From: Dromiciops gliroides
Taxonomy: Eukaryota; Chordata; Mammalia; Microbiotheria; Microbiotheriidae
Direction: 5' to 3'
DNA: 64,000 nucleotides
NCBI RefSeq assembly: GCF_019393635.1
Contig: NC_057862.1
Span: 678,434,314 to 678,498,313, forward strand
The notes below the pieces were generated by a model that searched no databases, was not told the origin of the DNA, and saw nothing but the letters and a program-made list of their open reading frames with translations. Both the position numbers and the translations under genes were made by a program. The first letter of the stretch is position 1, and the number at the start of each line of letters is the position of its first letter. Below are positions 1 to 10,459 of the stretch, in pieces.

Positions 1-500
1 CCCCCCTCCCTCTGATCACTCCCCCATCACCCCTCTCCCCCTCCCTCTGACCATCCCCCATCATCCCCTCCCCCCTCCCTCTGATCACTCCCCCATCACC
101 CCTCTCCCCCTCCCTCTGACCATCCCCCATCATCCCCTCCCCCCTCCCTCTGATCACTCCCCCATCACCCCTCTCCCCCTCCCTCTGACCATCCCCCATC
201 ATCCCCTCCCCCCTCCCTCTGATCACTCCCCCATCACCCCTCTCCCCCTCCCTCTGACCATCCCCCATCATCCCCTCCCCCCTCCCTCTGATCACTCCCC
301 CATCACCCCTCTCCCCCTCCCTCTGACCATCCCCCATCATCCCCTTCCCCCTCCCTCTGATCACTCCCCCATCACCCCTCTCCCCCTCCCTCTGACCATC
401 CCCCATCATCCCCTCCCCCCTCCCTCTGATCACTCCCCCATCACCCCTCTCCCCCTCCCTCTGATCACTCCCCCATCACTCCTCTCCCCCTCCCTCTGAC
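1..500. repeat. 69-bp C-rich minisatellite (array continues off window)
   Basis: TCTGATCACT recurs at 11, 80 and 149 and onwards, an exact 69-bp period, for about seven copies. Each unit is two related ~34-bp halves, one with TGATCACTCC and one with TGACCATCC. Copies are nearly identical apart from a C-to-T change near 345. The last copies (from about 430) drift to a ~35-bp half-unit period. The minus strand has runs of 3-5 G that could form G-quadruplexes. The left end is cut by the window. Confidence 0.95.
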
Positions 501-572
501 TGACCCTCCCCCACTTCTCTGTTGACTCCCCCCCCATCCAAGAAGCCAAGTCTTAGGGCTTTAAAACTCCTT

Positions 573-592
573 TTTATTCCTCGATGTTTATT
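573..592 (-). promoter_or_regulatory. Distal paired poly(A) signals
   Basis: Two AATAAA hexamers on the minus strand (587-592 and 573-578). They are followed by a G-rich stretch at about 520-540 that could serve as the downstream element. The pair marks the likely far 3' end of SFXN5, just before the minisatellite. Confidence 0.55.
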
Positions 593-768
593 GGTGTTAC
601 ATAAATCACAGAGAATGAGAAATTGATTCAGAAGGTTAAAAAGACTCTATGCCCATGGTTGGCAAATGCCCTGGTCTGACCGAGGTACATAGGGCGGTAC
701 AGTTATTCACATTAAACCCTGGACTGGGCTGGAAGACAATTGGCCATTTGGAACAGGCTCACCCCTCC

Positions 769-791
769 CTCCCCGCCCCCCCCCCCCAAAC
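769..791. repeat. C-rich homopolymer run
   Basis: A near-pure run of C in the distal 3' UTR; slippage-prone. Confidence 0.8.
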
Positions 792-2751
792 AGAACATGA
801 AGGTACTCTTGTAGACGTGATAACACACAGTGGCTGAGGCTGTCCGGATCAGGGACCCAGGCTGGAGCAGGGAAGGAAGATGATGAGCGGATGGGTAGAC
901 ACATTGATTGGTCCATTCTCCTCCTCTAGAGGAGTCTCTTGATGTCTGATCCTTGGGACCTGGTCATCTGAATGACCCAAATGGGCCATCCTCCCAACCT
1001 GGGGAGAATAGCAATCCTGCATCTCTGTGGGAGATCTGGAAGCAGCTGGGTGAAAGATGAGAAACCTCTACAGATGGGCTATTTCACAGGGCAGCCAAAA
1101 CCCTGAGTTCAGTAGTTGCTGAAGCTGCTTCTGCCCACCTGCCCCCCAGACTTGGCACCCTCCATCAACCTGCAAGGGACCAGGGAGCATTCTGCCCTTT
1201 CCCCTGCCTGCCAACATTCTTTTCTGCTGGCCTGGGTAGAAGCAGGAAAATTCTGGGCCAGTGGTTATCTGCAAGGCTGCTTCCCTAGCAAGGTTGGGGT
1301 GGGGGTGGGGGTATGGTGGATCAGAGTGGTTGGGAGAAAGGCAGATCACTCCTCCACCCATCTTCAGCTTGTGTGGAAAGGAGGTTTCTGCCACCTCCAC
1401 TACCTCCACCATCTCCCTCATCCTTCCCACCTTCTAGAAAAGACACCTGACTTAGTTAAGATTGCTAGAAATCAGTTGGAAGACAATGGAAAGAGACAGT
1501 CAGAAGTTGAGGCCACTGGCATAGTGGGGTTTGGCGGCTCCCTCTCCATCTCCTCGGGGGATGTCCGCTAGCAGCTGTGTCCCAAGATAAAGTGCACAGT
1601 TCTAAATGGAGGGGGACAGGGAAGGGCTCCAGGCTTTGAGTTAAATCTCTTGGAAGGGAAGCTGGGGACTTCCAGCTCCCTGTGCCCAAACCCAGTCATT
1701 CAAAGCCTGGGAATTAGAGGAAGTTCACATTATAGTGGAATTGACTCTTCTCAGCCGAGGGCAAGGTAGGGAAGAAAGGAGACAGCTCTAGGCCAGATTC
1801 AAGAATACATCCTCTCCTTCTTCCCCTCCCCCAATACACATATTGAGCCTCCCTCCACCAGGGGTGGGGGTGAGGGTAGTGTCACTATGGCACCAAGTCC
1901 AGACTAGTTACCAAGCAGTGGGACTTGCCTCCTTCTCCTGTGACCGACACACTGACTTTGGCCTCTATACTTGGCTCTGGGGATCTCTCTGTCCCTTGAT
2001 GCTCTGGCCTCCCCCACCCTAAAGGGCTCATGGGTGGGTCAAAGAGACCGGACAGGGGAACTGGGTTGGCACTCTTGCCCCCTAATGACAAACCAAGAGA
2101 TTATCTAGTACCACAAGCTGACATTTCAGAAGAGAAGGGAGAGTCTCACCCATCTTGATCCCCAACTTGATCTTCAATGTATTCCTGTGTGACTTCCAGC
2201 AGGTTGCTACCCTTCTCTGGGCCTCTTTTCCTAGCTCAGTCTGCCAGGAGGGAGTCTCCTTGAGTAAAGTGAGCTGACTATCACACCCCTGCTCCCCTGG
2301 GCTGGTGGAGCTGCTGCTGTCCAGCTTGGAGCCAAGGGGACTAGACCAGATTTTCCTCTCCATTTCTACAGGGCACAGTTGGGCTCCCTCTTTTCCCAAG
2401 CTGGATAGAGAGGACTTGTTTCAGTCCTGTCACTCTTCATAGAAGACGGGGTCATCTCACAGGAGACCTAGCCCTAAGGTAAGGGAATAAGAAGTTATAG
2501 GCGGTCACTCCAGGCCACAGCAATCTCTCCCTTTTGAGCTCTGACTGCATTTAAGGAATGGACAAAGGGCTGCAGGGACCCTGAAATCATAGCTAAGGTT
2601 TGGCCTGGATCAGGGATCCCTTCCAAGAGGCTAGTCTTGCTTTAGCCAGCTGAGGCATCATGGTTATCAAAACAGGGATTTTTTTCTTTTGACATAATCA
2701 TTGATAATAATTGTTGGTCTTTCTGAAAACGAACCCTCACAGGATCCGCCC

Positions 2752-2767
2752 AGGCTGACGTCAGCCT
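2752..2767. promoter_or_regulatory. 16-bp perfect palindrome with CRE core
   Basis: AGGCTGACGTCAGCCT is its own reverse complement and centres on TGACGTCA, the full CREB/ATF site. It lies within the inferred 3' UTR. In RNA it could also form a short hairpin only if the loop is relaxed, so a DNA-binding role is the simpler reading. Confidence 0.45.
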
Positions 2768-3881
2768 AGACTTCTCCTCATCCAGCTTTGAACGTGGAAG
2801 CTAGAAATGAATTCTAAGATCAATATAAGTCCCTATTCTCCTACCACGGCCTATTTTACTGATGAGGAAATTGAGTCCCAGAGAGGGAAAGTCATTTCAC
2901 CAAGGGCACAAAGCAAATCAGTGGAAAAGCCAGGACTGAAACCTCTAGCCCCGGGCTCTTGACTTTCTGCTAAAGCATCCAGCCTCAGACCGGAGCCAGG
3001 AGCAACAGCGCTGGCACCCCTGATTCAAAAGCCACTTGGGGAGGAGAGTCAAGTAAAGGGGCAACAGGAGAAGAGAGGGAGGGGAGAAGCTTCAGGTGTT
3101 TTCCCAAATCCAAGGGAGGTCCAGGTCTAAGGGGGCAGGCTGCTGCTTAGGCAGAGTGGTCTGGGGGAAATAAACACAAATTGGCCCAAACATTCAGGTC
3201 AGTTGCACATCCATCCTGAGGTTGAGTCTTATTGCTTTGTGGCCCCCAACTCCATTGGTCCTCCAGAGGAGAGGAAGGCTCGGTTGCATCTTTTCTGGGC
3301 AGATGTATCCCAGATAGCTTTTCCTACATGGCCCCTGTCCCAAGGGGGTGGCATATTCTTATCTCCTAGGTCTCTTTTCCTTGGGAAGAAGGGAGAGGGG
3401 AATTCTTTCCACCCCTAGAGCTGCAATGACTTTGGAGGCTGGAGGGAGCCAATGTCTGGGTCACTTCTGAGGATTTAGATGAGCTTGCCTCCATCAGGTA
3501 GGAGTAGATAAGGGAGAAGCAGAGGACGGGGGAACTTCAGGACCCACTGGTACAGCTTGAGTGACTGGATAGGCAGGAAGGTGCCATCTGAGATCTCGTT
3601 AGTGATGGGCCTCCATGGGGGAAGAAGTGGTGCCAGGCAGTCCTGGAGTGGTTCCATTGCCCAAGCCAGCGGATATGTCCGATCCTGACCCTCCTGGCTA
3701 GAATGTGGGGCCAGAGGCCAGGTCTAGTCTGTCCCAGAGGGCTCAGGGGAGCACTCCAGAGAGTCAGTCCCTAGCTTAGACTGTAACCCTGGGAGGCTTG
3801 CTATCATTTTCTTCCTCCATTCTCCAGCCCCCTCCAGTCCTCATCCCTCTCCTGTTGTAGCACATGAGGTGCCTCTGACAT

Positions 3882-3887
3882 TTTATT
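3882..3887 (-). promoter_or_regulatory. Possible intermediate poly(A) signal
   Basis: AATAAA on the minus strand inside the 3' UTR, with a short TGTGCT-containing stretch downstream. The context is weaker than at 4512. Confidence 0.35.
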
Positions 3888-4511
3888 GCAGGGATGGTTC
3901 AGTCCTTAGCCTTGGAATCACTCACAGTTGTAAGGAACCTCCAATGTCATCATATACTTGGTAGCCTCCCTTCCTGCCTCCCTTTCCCAAACTACCAAAG
4001 TGGAGGCACTCAGTCTCCCAGAAGGTCTGGATTTAGACTTGCTTTGGTGCCCCTGATGACAGGTCCATAGCTTCCCCAGTAGGGGAGGGGAGTTTAGAGG
4101 GTAGAAAGTTGCTACTGGGGATAGGAACATTCTTCCCTAGTTCCATTCATGGGAAGGCCCCAGGGTCTCAAGTTCCAGTCCAGTTGGATTCCAGGTCTTC
4201 AAGGAAGGAGAGAAGGGTAGGGGAAAGGGCACATGTCGCAAATCCTGTTTACTGGGAATACCAGGTTAGGCAGGGCAAGATTGGGCTCTAGGGCTCAGGT
4301 TTTCCCTGGAGAACATGTGATGCACACCCCACCCCCACCCCAACAGGTTCATTCGACCAATTCCCATGCACATCCACCATCTATGAAATGGCTTCTTTGT
4401 AGCATCAACCAGTGTTAAGACTCTACTCTGACTTTAAAAACCCCAAACAAAGAGAAACAAAAATTTTAAAACCCCCAATACCTTATTTTTCTCCCTAGGG
4501 CATTCAATATA

Positions 4512-4517
4512 TTTATT
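4512..4517 (-). promoter_or_regulatory. Proximal poly(A) signal of SFXN5
   Basis: Canonical AATAAA on the minus strand, about 365 nt after the stop codon. Downstream on the minus strand (about 4430-4480) there is a G/U-rich region with repeated GTTT and GGGGTTTT runs, as expected of a downstream element. Confidence 0.7.
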
Positions 4518-4877
4518 CCCAGCTTCATTCATGATTGTGCTGGGATGGGTTCTGTAAGCTTCCCACCAGGGCTCAGAAATGCACTTGATTATAATATTTC
4601 TTTTCTATAAAATCCGATTCTCCCCTGCACTAGGCTTTCCCCCCACCCCTTCTTCCCTATGTTAAAATATGACTGTCTTAACCTCCCAACCTCCTGTAAG
4701 GTGGTGGTTCTCTGAAAATGTTACTTCCTTTCCAACATTAGTGATGTGGTATTAGCTTGGAACTCCTTGGTCAACTACTTGGAGTCAGGAGGGCAGGCTG
4801 ACATTTTCTCTCCCCAGCCCTCACCCTACTTGGTCCTCTGGCTCAATTGCCTCTCTGGCCAGAGGACCTGCTTCCAC

Positions 4878-4955
4878 TCACAGGCCTTTGTTGTACACCA
4901 CTGTCCGACTGGCTGTGGCCAGTGCAATCTCTGGCTCCAATTGAGATGTCTCAAT
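4878..4955 (-). CDS. SFXN5: SFXN5 final coding exon (C-terminal 25 codons and stop)
   Basis: Sideroflexin-5 is a multi-pass inner mitochondrial membrane protein of the sideroflexin/tricarboxylate-carrier family. Its rat form was described as a citrate carrier, but its physiological substrate is not settled. Read on the minus strand, a T-rich tract ending CAG (4956-4975) precedes a frame starting [11 protein letters not shown] and ending in VVYNKGL, then TGA at 4878-4880. The YNKGL/YFNKGL terminus is shared across sideroflexins, and the [11 protein letters not shown] stretch matches SFXN5 rather than SFXN1-4 as I remember them. The exon starts in phase 0, exactly matching the phase-0 end of the exon at 55902-56003 (...MSE joined to IETSQ). 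The GTGAGT at its end looks like a splice donor but contains the stop codon. Only the extreme C-terminus is encoded here; the rest of the ~340-residue protein lies to the right, mostly beyond the window. Confidence 0.93.
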   Translation of the reverse strand: METSQLEPEIALATASRTVVYNKGL

Positions 4956-5124
4956 CTGAAAAATAAAAAAAAGAGCAGGTAAGAGGCCAAATGAGAAATG
5001 AGCACTATAGACAGGGAGGGATTAACCAGTGTTGTCTAGCACTAAAAGCTGACAAAGGTGAAAGAACTTTAATATTCAGATGAATTCTCCATTTAGAATT
5101 GTTGTGGAGTGTGGTGTAACCACA

Positions 5125-5580
5125 CCTAAGCCCAGTTTCTGCCAGACTGTTTTTCAGTTTCCCCAGAAGTTTTCTTTTATCAAATAGGGAGTTCTTTCCT
5201 CTTTAGTTTTCCACTTTATCAAACACTGGATTATTGAGTTTCATTGAGTTTCTGGTTCTCTCTTGTCTAGTCTGCTCCATTAATCTACCTCTCTATTTTC
5301 AAACCAATAACAGATGATTTTGATGATTGCCGCTTTACAATATAGTCTGAGGTCTGGAAGTATTCTTTCCCATCCATCTGCATTCTTTTCATCATTTCTC
5401 TTGATATTCTAGATCTTTTGTTTTTCCAGATGAATTTTGCTATTATTTTCTCAAGTCTTATAAAGTATCCCTTTGATAATATGATTGGCATAACACTAAA
5501 ATGTAAATTAACTTGGTATTATTGTCATTTTTATTATATTGGCAGAAATGGGTTAGATTGAAAAAAATGACAGTATATAT
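5125..5580 (-). mobile_element. L1 fragment, ORF2 region after the RT domain
   Basis: Antisense L1. The minus-strand frame at 5285-5491 reads FIRLEKIIAKFIWKNKRSRI, the conserved LEK...KFIW..KR.RI segment of mammalian L1 ORF2. It is followed by a degenerate stretch matching the YF...Y..K...K..W part of the same protein. Frame and length are too decayed for function. Confidence 0.85.
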
Positions 5581-5751
5581 AATATTCCACACCTGTGGAT
5601 CCCCCACCTATGCAAAATAATCAGGGAAGGTTTCTTCTTCTACCTCTTCTTTGGGGCCAAATTTATTCTTTGAAATTTTGAAACATTCATTTCCAATTAT
5701 CTTGTGGTGGTTGTTCTTTTCCATTTACATTGTTGTAGTTATTGTGTATAT

Positions 5752-6085
5752 CAGGGGTGTCAAACCCAAATGGAAATGGGGTCCATTAATCTATACATGA
5801 AGATCACATATTGACAGCTTTGAAATATATTTTGTTTATATTTGTAATTTTTGTAATTATTTTGTAATATTTGTAATTTTATTTCATTAAATATTTCCCA
5901 ATTACATTTTTTTTTTTGCGGGGCAATGGGGGTTAAGTGACTTGCCCAGGGTCACACAGCTAGTAAGTGTCAAGTGTCCGAGGCCGGATTTGAACTCAGG
6001 TACTCCTGAATCCAGGGCCGGTGCTTTATCCACTGTGCTATCTAGCCGCCCCCCGATTACATTTTAATCTAGTTTGGCACCTCTG
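5752..6085. mobile_element. hAT-type MITE with perfect 8-bp TSD
   Basis: The element starts CAGGGGTGTCAAAC and ends with the inverted form of CAGAGGTGCCAAAC (12/14 match). It is flanked by identical GTGTATAT at 5744-5751 and 6086-6093, the 8-bp duplication typical of hAT elements. It carries a SINE inside (5910-6055), so the element proper is about 180 bp. It encodes no transposase. Partial relatives occur near 14285, 21755 and 32040. Confidence 0.85.
5910..6055 (-). mobile_element. WSINE1-like SINE nested in the hAT MITE
   Basis: Full-length antisense copy with T-run at the left and head complement at the right. The 9-bp TSD ATTACATTT is at 5901-5909 and 6056-6064. It splits the MITE, so it is younger than the MITE. 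Confidence 0.92.
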
Positions 6086-6914
6086 GTGTATATTGTTTTC
6101 TTATTTCTGCCTACTTCACTTTGCATCAGTTCATATGTCTTTTCATGCTTTTCCATGCTCATTATGTTCATCATTTCTTACAGCACAGTAATATTCCACT
6201 ATATCCATTTGCCATATCTTGTTTAACCATCCTCTAATTTATGGACAAAGTGATTTGTTTCCATTTCTTTTCTACCACACACAAAAAAATCCTGCTATAA
6301 ATATTTTGGTATATATGGAGCCTTTCTTTTTGTCAGTGATCTCCTTGGGGTATATACCTAGTAATGGAATCTCTGGGTCAAAGGGTATAAACATCTTAGT
6401 CCCTTCATTTCCTTAAGTCCAAGTTGCTTTCCAGAATGGTTATGCCAATTCACAACTCCATCAACAATGCATGAATGTGTTTGTTGTCTTCTCACAACTG
6501 GGTCAGCATTGGCCATTTCACATCTTTTATCATCCTTGACAATTTTCTGGGGGTTAAGTGAAACTTTAGGGTTGCTTTAATTTGATTTTTTTCTTATTTT
6601 TAGTGATTTGGAGCATTCTTTCCATGTGGTTGTGAATTGTTTACAAATATTTTAAGAACCATTTGTTCATGTGTTTTAGCCACTTATCTACTGGGGAATG
6701 GCTTTTGGTCTTTTATATTTCTGTTGCTGGTTTATGTATCTTGGAATCTATGCCTTTCTCTAAGAAATCTGACACAAAGATTTTTCCACAGTTGACTTAT
6801 TCTAGATGCACTAATTTTGTTTCTGTAAAGGCTTTTGACTTTAACATAATAAAAAATGATTTGTTTTTATCTTTTGGAATTGCTGCTATCCCTTGTTTGA
6901 TTAAGAATTCATCT

Positions 6915-7059
6915 CGGGGCAGCTAGGTGGTGCAGTGAATAGAGCACTGGCCCTGAAGTCAGGAGGACCTGAGTTCAAATCCAGACTCAGACACTTAACA
7001 TTTACTAGCTGTGTGATCCTAGGCAAGTCATTTAACCCCAATTGCCTCACCCCCCCAAA
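6915..7059 (+). mobile_element. WSINE1-like SINE
   Basis: Sense copy starting GGGGCAGCTAGGTGG and ending in a C/A-rich tail. TSD AATTCATC on both sides (6906-6913 and 7060-7067). It is inserted in the antisense L1 fragment. Confidence 0.92.
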
Positions 7060-7124
7060 AATTCATCCATCTCCCCATAGTTGGGTCTTTGAACACTCCA
7101 TTTTCCAATCAGTATGCAGACTCT

Positions 7125-7760
7125 GAGCCCCAGCACGTTTCTTTCTCTCAGTCCCAGCCCTTGCCTAACCAATCCTAGCCTATTCCTGACTCAACCCACT
7201 GCATGAAAATCTGTATTTTCATACCAGATAAACCACAAAGAATATTCACTTCACAGAAGGATTTCCTGCTGGGCTCCCATGTAGGACAGTTCCTCCTCTT
7301 CCCTTGGTGAAAATGATGTCTGCTATTTTTACCTTATGTGTAAAATATTTTTGATATTATAAATCTGTAGTGGTGATAGAATTCTGGAAAGTCATCCCTT
7401 GGCTAGGGGGCATGGTACCTGGAGATGAATCAACAAGATGACCAGTGGAGGTGGGAGCCTGATTCCCCGAGCAGGACTAATTTATATATGTTGTCTTCCC
7501 AATCAAAATGTAAACTTGAAGAGAGGGACTATTTTTGCATTTCCTCTGTATCCCCAGCATTTGGTACAATATCTAGAACATAATGGTATCTGAGAAATGC
7601 ATATTGGTTGGATGATTGGTTAATTGAAATCAACTGAGAGAGGGAGATGCTCTCCCCAAGGGGAATCAGGAATTTCAGTAGGTGGCTTAAACAAACACTA
7701 TTAAATAGGAGAAGATCACAGACTTCAAGATGTAGATCATCTAGGCTGCCCTGACCTCAT
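7125..7760. other. Unique or unrecognised intron sequence
   Basis: Mostly unassigned. A worn L2/MIR-type tail with the phrase GAGGGACTATTTTTGC lies near 7520-7600. I see no coding exon. Confidence 0.5.
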
Positions 7761-7870
7761 TTAACAGGTGAGGACACTGAGGCCCAGGAGAGGTAGTGAT
7801 TCCCCCAAAGTCACACAGGGAGTAAGGAAAAGAGCCAGGATCTGAAGCCAGGTCCTTTGAGGTTGAATCC
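7735..7870 (-). repeat. MIR-like SINE, antisense
   Basis: Contains the antisense MIR phrases ACAGGTGAGGACACTGAGG and AAAGTCACACAGGGAGTAAG. Confidence 0.7.
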
Positions 7871-8059
7871 AACCCTCTTGGTAGGGAGTCTGGTTTTTCC
7901 TGCTGACTTGGGAGGGAGAGAGCTGACTTGATAAAGGTGGGCTCAGCATGAAGTCACATAGCTACCGATGAGACTGAACCCACCAGCAGGTTAGGACAAG
8001 CATTGAAGTTGCTGAACTTTGTGGTGAAATTTTGATACTTGGCCAGAGAACCAGCTTGG

Positions 8060-8530
8060 GGAGGGGGGAGAATAAGCAAATCCAGAGAAGGGGCAAAATT
8101 GTAGATCTTTGCAGGTGATTGGATGGGCTGCTCAGCCCCAGGGATTCTTCTAAAAATGAACGGAAAAAATTAGTAACTTCAGTAAAGTAGCAGTACATAA
8201 AATTAGCTTAAAAAATCATCAACCTTTCTGTATATTACTAACACAATCTAATTAAGAGGAGAGAGAAAAAATCCATTCGAAATAACTACCAAAATGTCTA
8301 TAATATATGGGAATCAAGCTACTGAAGTGTATTCAGGGCTTGAATGAAAATAACTACAAAGTATTTCTTACATAAATAAAGAAAGGGGTAAAAAGAAAAT
8401 TAAAAAAACAATAGCAAAGAAATAAAGTAAGGTATATAATTGGAGAGATATTAATTGTCCATGGTTGGACAGTGCCAATATAAAAAACAACAACCTGAGG
8501 ATGCTACCTAAAATTAATGTTTAGATTTAG
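8060..8530 (+). mobile_element. L1 ORF2 fragment spanning the RT catalytic region, degenerate
   Basis: Sense-strand similarity to L1 ORF2 around the FADD reverse-transcriptase box: TCTTTGCAGGTGATTGGATG corresponds to the usual TTTGCAGATGATATGAT. Downstream phrases such as TTAGTAACTTCAGTAAAGTA and TCTGTATATTACTAACAC are L1-typical. It carries stops and frame changes and is non-functional. Confidence 0.75.
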
Positions 8531-8639
8531 TGACATACCAGTCGAACCATTAAGATCCTACTTTTTAGAACTAAACAAAATGATAACAAATTGGCTTTAG
8601 GCAAACTGAACAGTGCAGAAAGGTCAAGGAAGAGCATGG

Positions 8640-8750
8640 AATTTGTAGAGTTTGTGACATAGACACCTCTGAGAACAGGGACCGTTTTAAAACAATTTTT
8701 TTTATCTCTGGCATTTAGCACAGTTCTAGACACATAATAAGCATTTATGA
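8640..8750 (+). repeat. L2/MIR-type 3' tail
   Basis: Has the sense pattern GAACAGGGACCGTTTT then ATTTAGCACAGTTCTAGACA and an ATAAGCATTTATGAAA end, typical of ancient L2/MIR tails. Confidence 0.6.
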
Positions 8751-8769
8751 AATCCTTGTGGAGGCCTTC

Positions 8770-9150
8770 CCTGGGTCTTTGTTTTCTCCCCTACTCATTT
8801 GGGTTTCTATGAAGACTGCACACAATGTGCTTTGTATAAGATAGAGTTCTGAAAAATATAATGGGTTAAGCAGGCGTAGTGTGCTATCATCATCCTAGCT
8901 GTGTTTTAAATTTGGAGCCCAAATCTGTCTCAGAGAGACATGTGGGTTCTGTTGGACCCGCTCAACTCCTTAAAAGAAGCATTGTGTCCTCTCTGGCTTT
9001 TTTGAAGCCTCTGAGCAGTGCTTACATGTGAAGGTGCTGAACTGAATTAGCAGGTGCAAGCTTAGGAGACAGCTGCCATGTGACCAATGGCAATGGGACA
9101 CCTGCAGGGTCCTGGGTGAGAGAGACTGGGGATAATAGCAATAAGGGAGG
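8770..9150. other. Unique intron sequence
   Basis: No repeat family or coding exon recognised. Confidence 0.5.
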
Positions 9151-9154
9151 CTAT

Positions 9155-9345
9155 TTCCTAATGGGACACTAGTTTGGGAGTCAAAAGGTCTGAGTTCAAA
9201 TCCCACTTCTGATGCTTATTAACTGTGTGATCTGGGGTAAGTCACTTCACTTATGGGCCTCAGTTTTCTCATGGGTAAAATAAAGGGGATAGACTGATAG
9301 GTGACCCCGAGAGGTCCCTTATGGCTTTAGATCTGTGATCCTAGT
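9155..9345 (+). repeat. MIR-like SINE
   Basis: Sense copy with GAGTTCAAATCCCACTTC, a TGTGTGATCTGGGGTAAGTC core, and the CCTTATGGCTTTAGATCTG tail common in marsupial MIR. Confidence 0.8.
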
Positions 9346-9554
9346 TACCTCATAAAAGGCTTGTTGAATGGGATGGATGGAATTTCTAAGGTCCCTTCTG
9401 GGTCCAGCAGGGCTTTCTAGGAGACCTCTCCTTTCAGCGCCACCTTAACCTCCTTCTAGTCTGGCTCTACTGCCAGGAGGGGGAAGGAAGAGCTAGGCTA
9501 ACCATTTCCCAATTACTTTCCCATCATATAGCATGCTTTTTCTTATCCTCCTAG

Positions 9555-9780
9555 GTGGCACAGTGGGTAGAGTGCTGGGCCTTAAATCAGAAAGACCTGA
9601 GTTTGAATCCAGCTTCAGACATGTAGTGGCTATAAGTCACTTAGCCCTCTTTGCCTCAGTATCCCCAACTGTAAAATGGGGCATAATACCACAACCCGAT
9701 CAAATGAGATGATAGTTATAAAGTGGTTGTTCAGCACAGTGCCTGGCACATAGTCGGCACTTGATAAATGCTTGTCAAAT
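9555..9780 (+). repeat. MIR-like SINE with long tail
   Basis: Begins GGTGGCACAGTGGGTAGAG and ends GGCACTTGATAAATGCTTG, the standard MIR/CORE tail. Confidence 0.8.
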
Positions 9781-9782
9781 CT

Positions 9783-9905
9783 AAGCTCCTCCTTCTGCTC
9801 TGGATACTCTTGTCCTTCCTAAAATGTGGTGCCCAGACCTGAGCACGCCTCTCCAGAGATGGGTTCAACAAGGCAGGGGACAGTAGGAGATGCTGAGGAC
9901 CACTT
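9783..9905 (+). repeat. CR1/L3 LINE fragment
   Basis: Contains AAATGTGGTGCCCAGACCTG and AGAGATGGGTTCAACAAGG, matching the L3 3' consensus pattern of 'gtggtgcccagaactgaacac'. Confidence 0.6.
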
Positions 9906-10169
9906 CCTTAGGACTCTGCAAGAAGATGCAGATGTCCACTCTTCAGGGATGATGGAAAGGGAGGCTTGCTCACTGCCAAGAACCCCATGATTCTTCCCCC
10001 AAGAATAGCTGAGCCCAGACCTAGGCACACAGGAGGGGCTCCATAGGTGGTAGTTGTATTAGCAGTCAACCCTTCATCTCCTGCCCCAGACTGTCCACAT
10101 AAGCCACCCCCAAGCAAAAAGGGCACTTCCTTCCCATTTCTCCCTCTAAAAAATCTTATCTTCAAGTCT

Positions 10170-10310
10170 CAACTCAGGGAGGCAGTGTCTGAAGGACCTG
10201 GGTTCAAATTCTACCTCAGTAACTTACCAGCTGTGTGACCCTGGGCTAGACACTTAATAGTTCTTTGACTCAGTTTCCTCATCTGCCAAATGAGGTGGGA
10301 CATGATCAGA
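10170..10310 (+). repeat. MIR-like SINE
   Basis: Sense MIR with CCTGGGTTCAAATTCTACC and CAGTTTCCTCATCTGCCAAA. Confidence 0.75.
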
Positions 10311-10438
10311 CACAAAGAATGTGAGAGTTGGAAAGGACTTTAATGGCTACTTAGGCCAAGGCTGATGGCTTCTGTGGAGGCCTGCAGCTTTCACCCTATG
10401 TCCTTGTGTTATATTTTCTAGGAAGAGGCTGTGAACAT

Positions 10439-10459
10439 TCTCTCTCTCTCTCTCTCTCA
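10439..10459. repeat. (CT)n microsatellite
   Basis: About ten CT units. Confidence 0.9.

Larger units (their letters stand above)
545..4877 (-). other. SFXN5: SFXN5 3' untranslated region (extent inferred)
   Basis: This is sequence immediately after the SFXN5 stop codon. It contains no WSINE-like copies, unlike the flanking intron, and only worn MIR pieces (about 2180-2240 and 2840-2960). That fits a constrained transcribed 3' end. Minus-strand poly(A) signals occur at 4512-4517, 3882-3887, 587-592 and 573-578. Whether transcripts actually extend to the distal pair is inferred from the signals alone. Confidence 0.6.
5690..7120 (-). mobile_element. L1 3' part (ORF2 C-terminus), antisense, interrupted
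   Basis: Plus-strand text such as GGGTATATACCTAGTAATGG and AATATTCCACTATATCC corresponds to antisense of the L1 ORF2 C-terminal coding region. It is interrupted by a hAT MITE (5752-6085) and by a SINE (6915-7059). The fragment lies on the wrong side of the 5125-5580 piece to be one collinear insertion. Confidence 0.85.

Noticed and set aside
1..500. Regularly spaced repeats that might suggest a CRISPR array
   Set aside because: The repeats are contiguous 69-bp units with no unique spacers and the DNA is vertebrate.
3475..3697. Open minus-strand frame (60-74 codons) with an AG before it, phase-compatible with 4882-4955
   Set aside because: I first joined it as a downstream exon, but the GTGAGT after VVYNKG holds the natural TGA stop of SFXN5. 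The segment is therefore 3' UTR and the open frame is chance.
7990..8160. Minus-strand frame with acceptor-like T tract, resembling an exon
   Set aside because: Its upper half is antisense to an L1 ORF2 fragment (FADD-box region), which explains the open frame and the T-rich acceptor.
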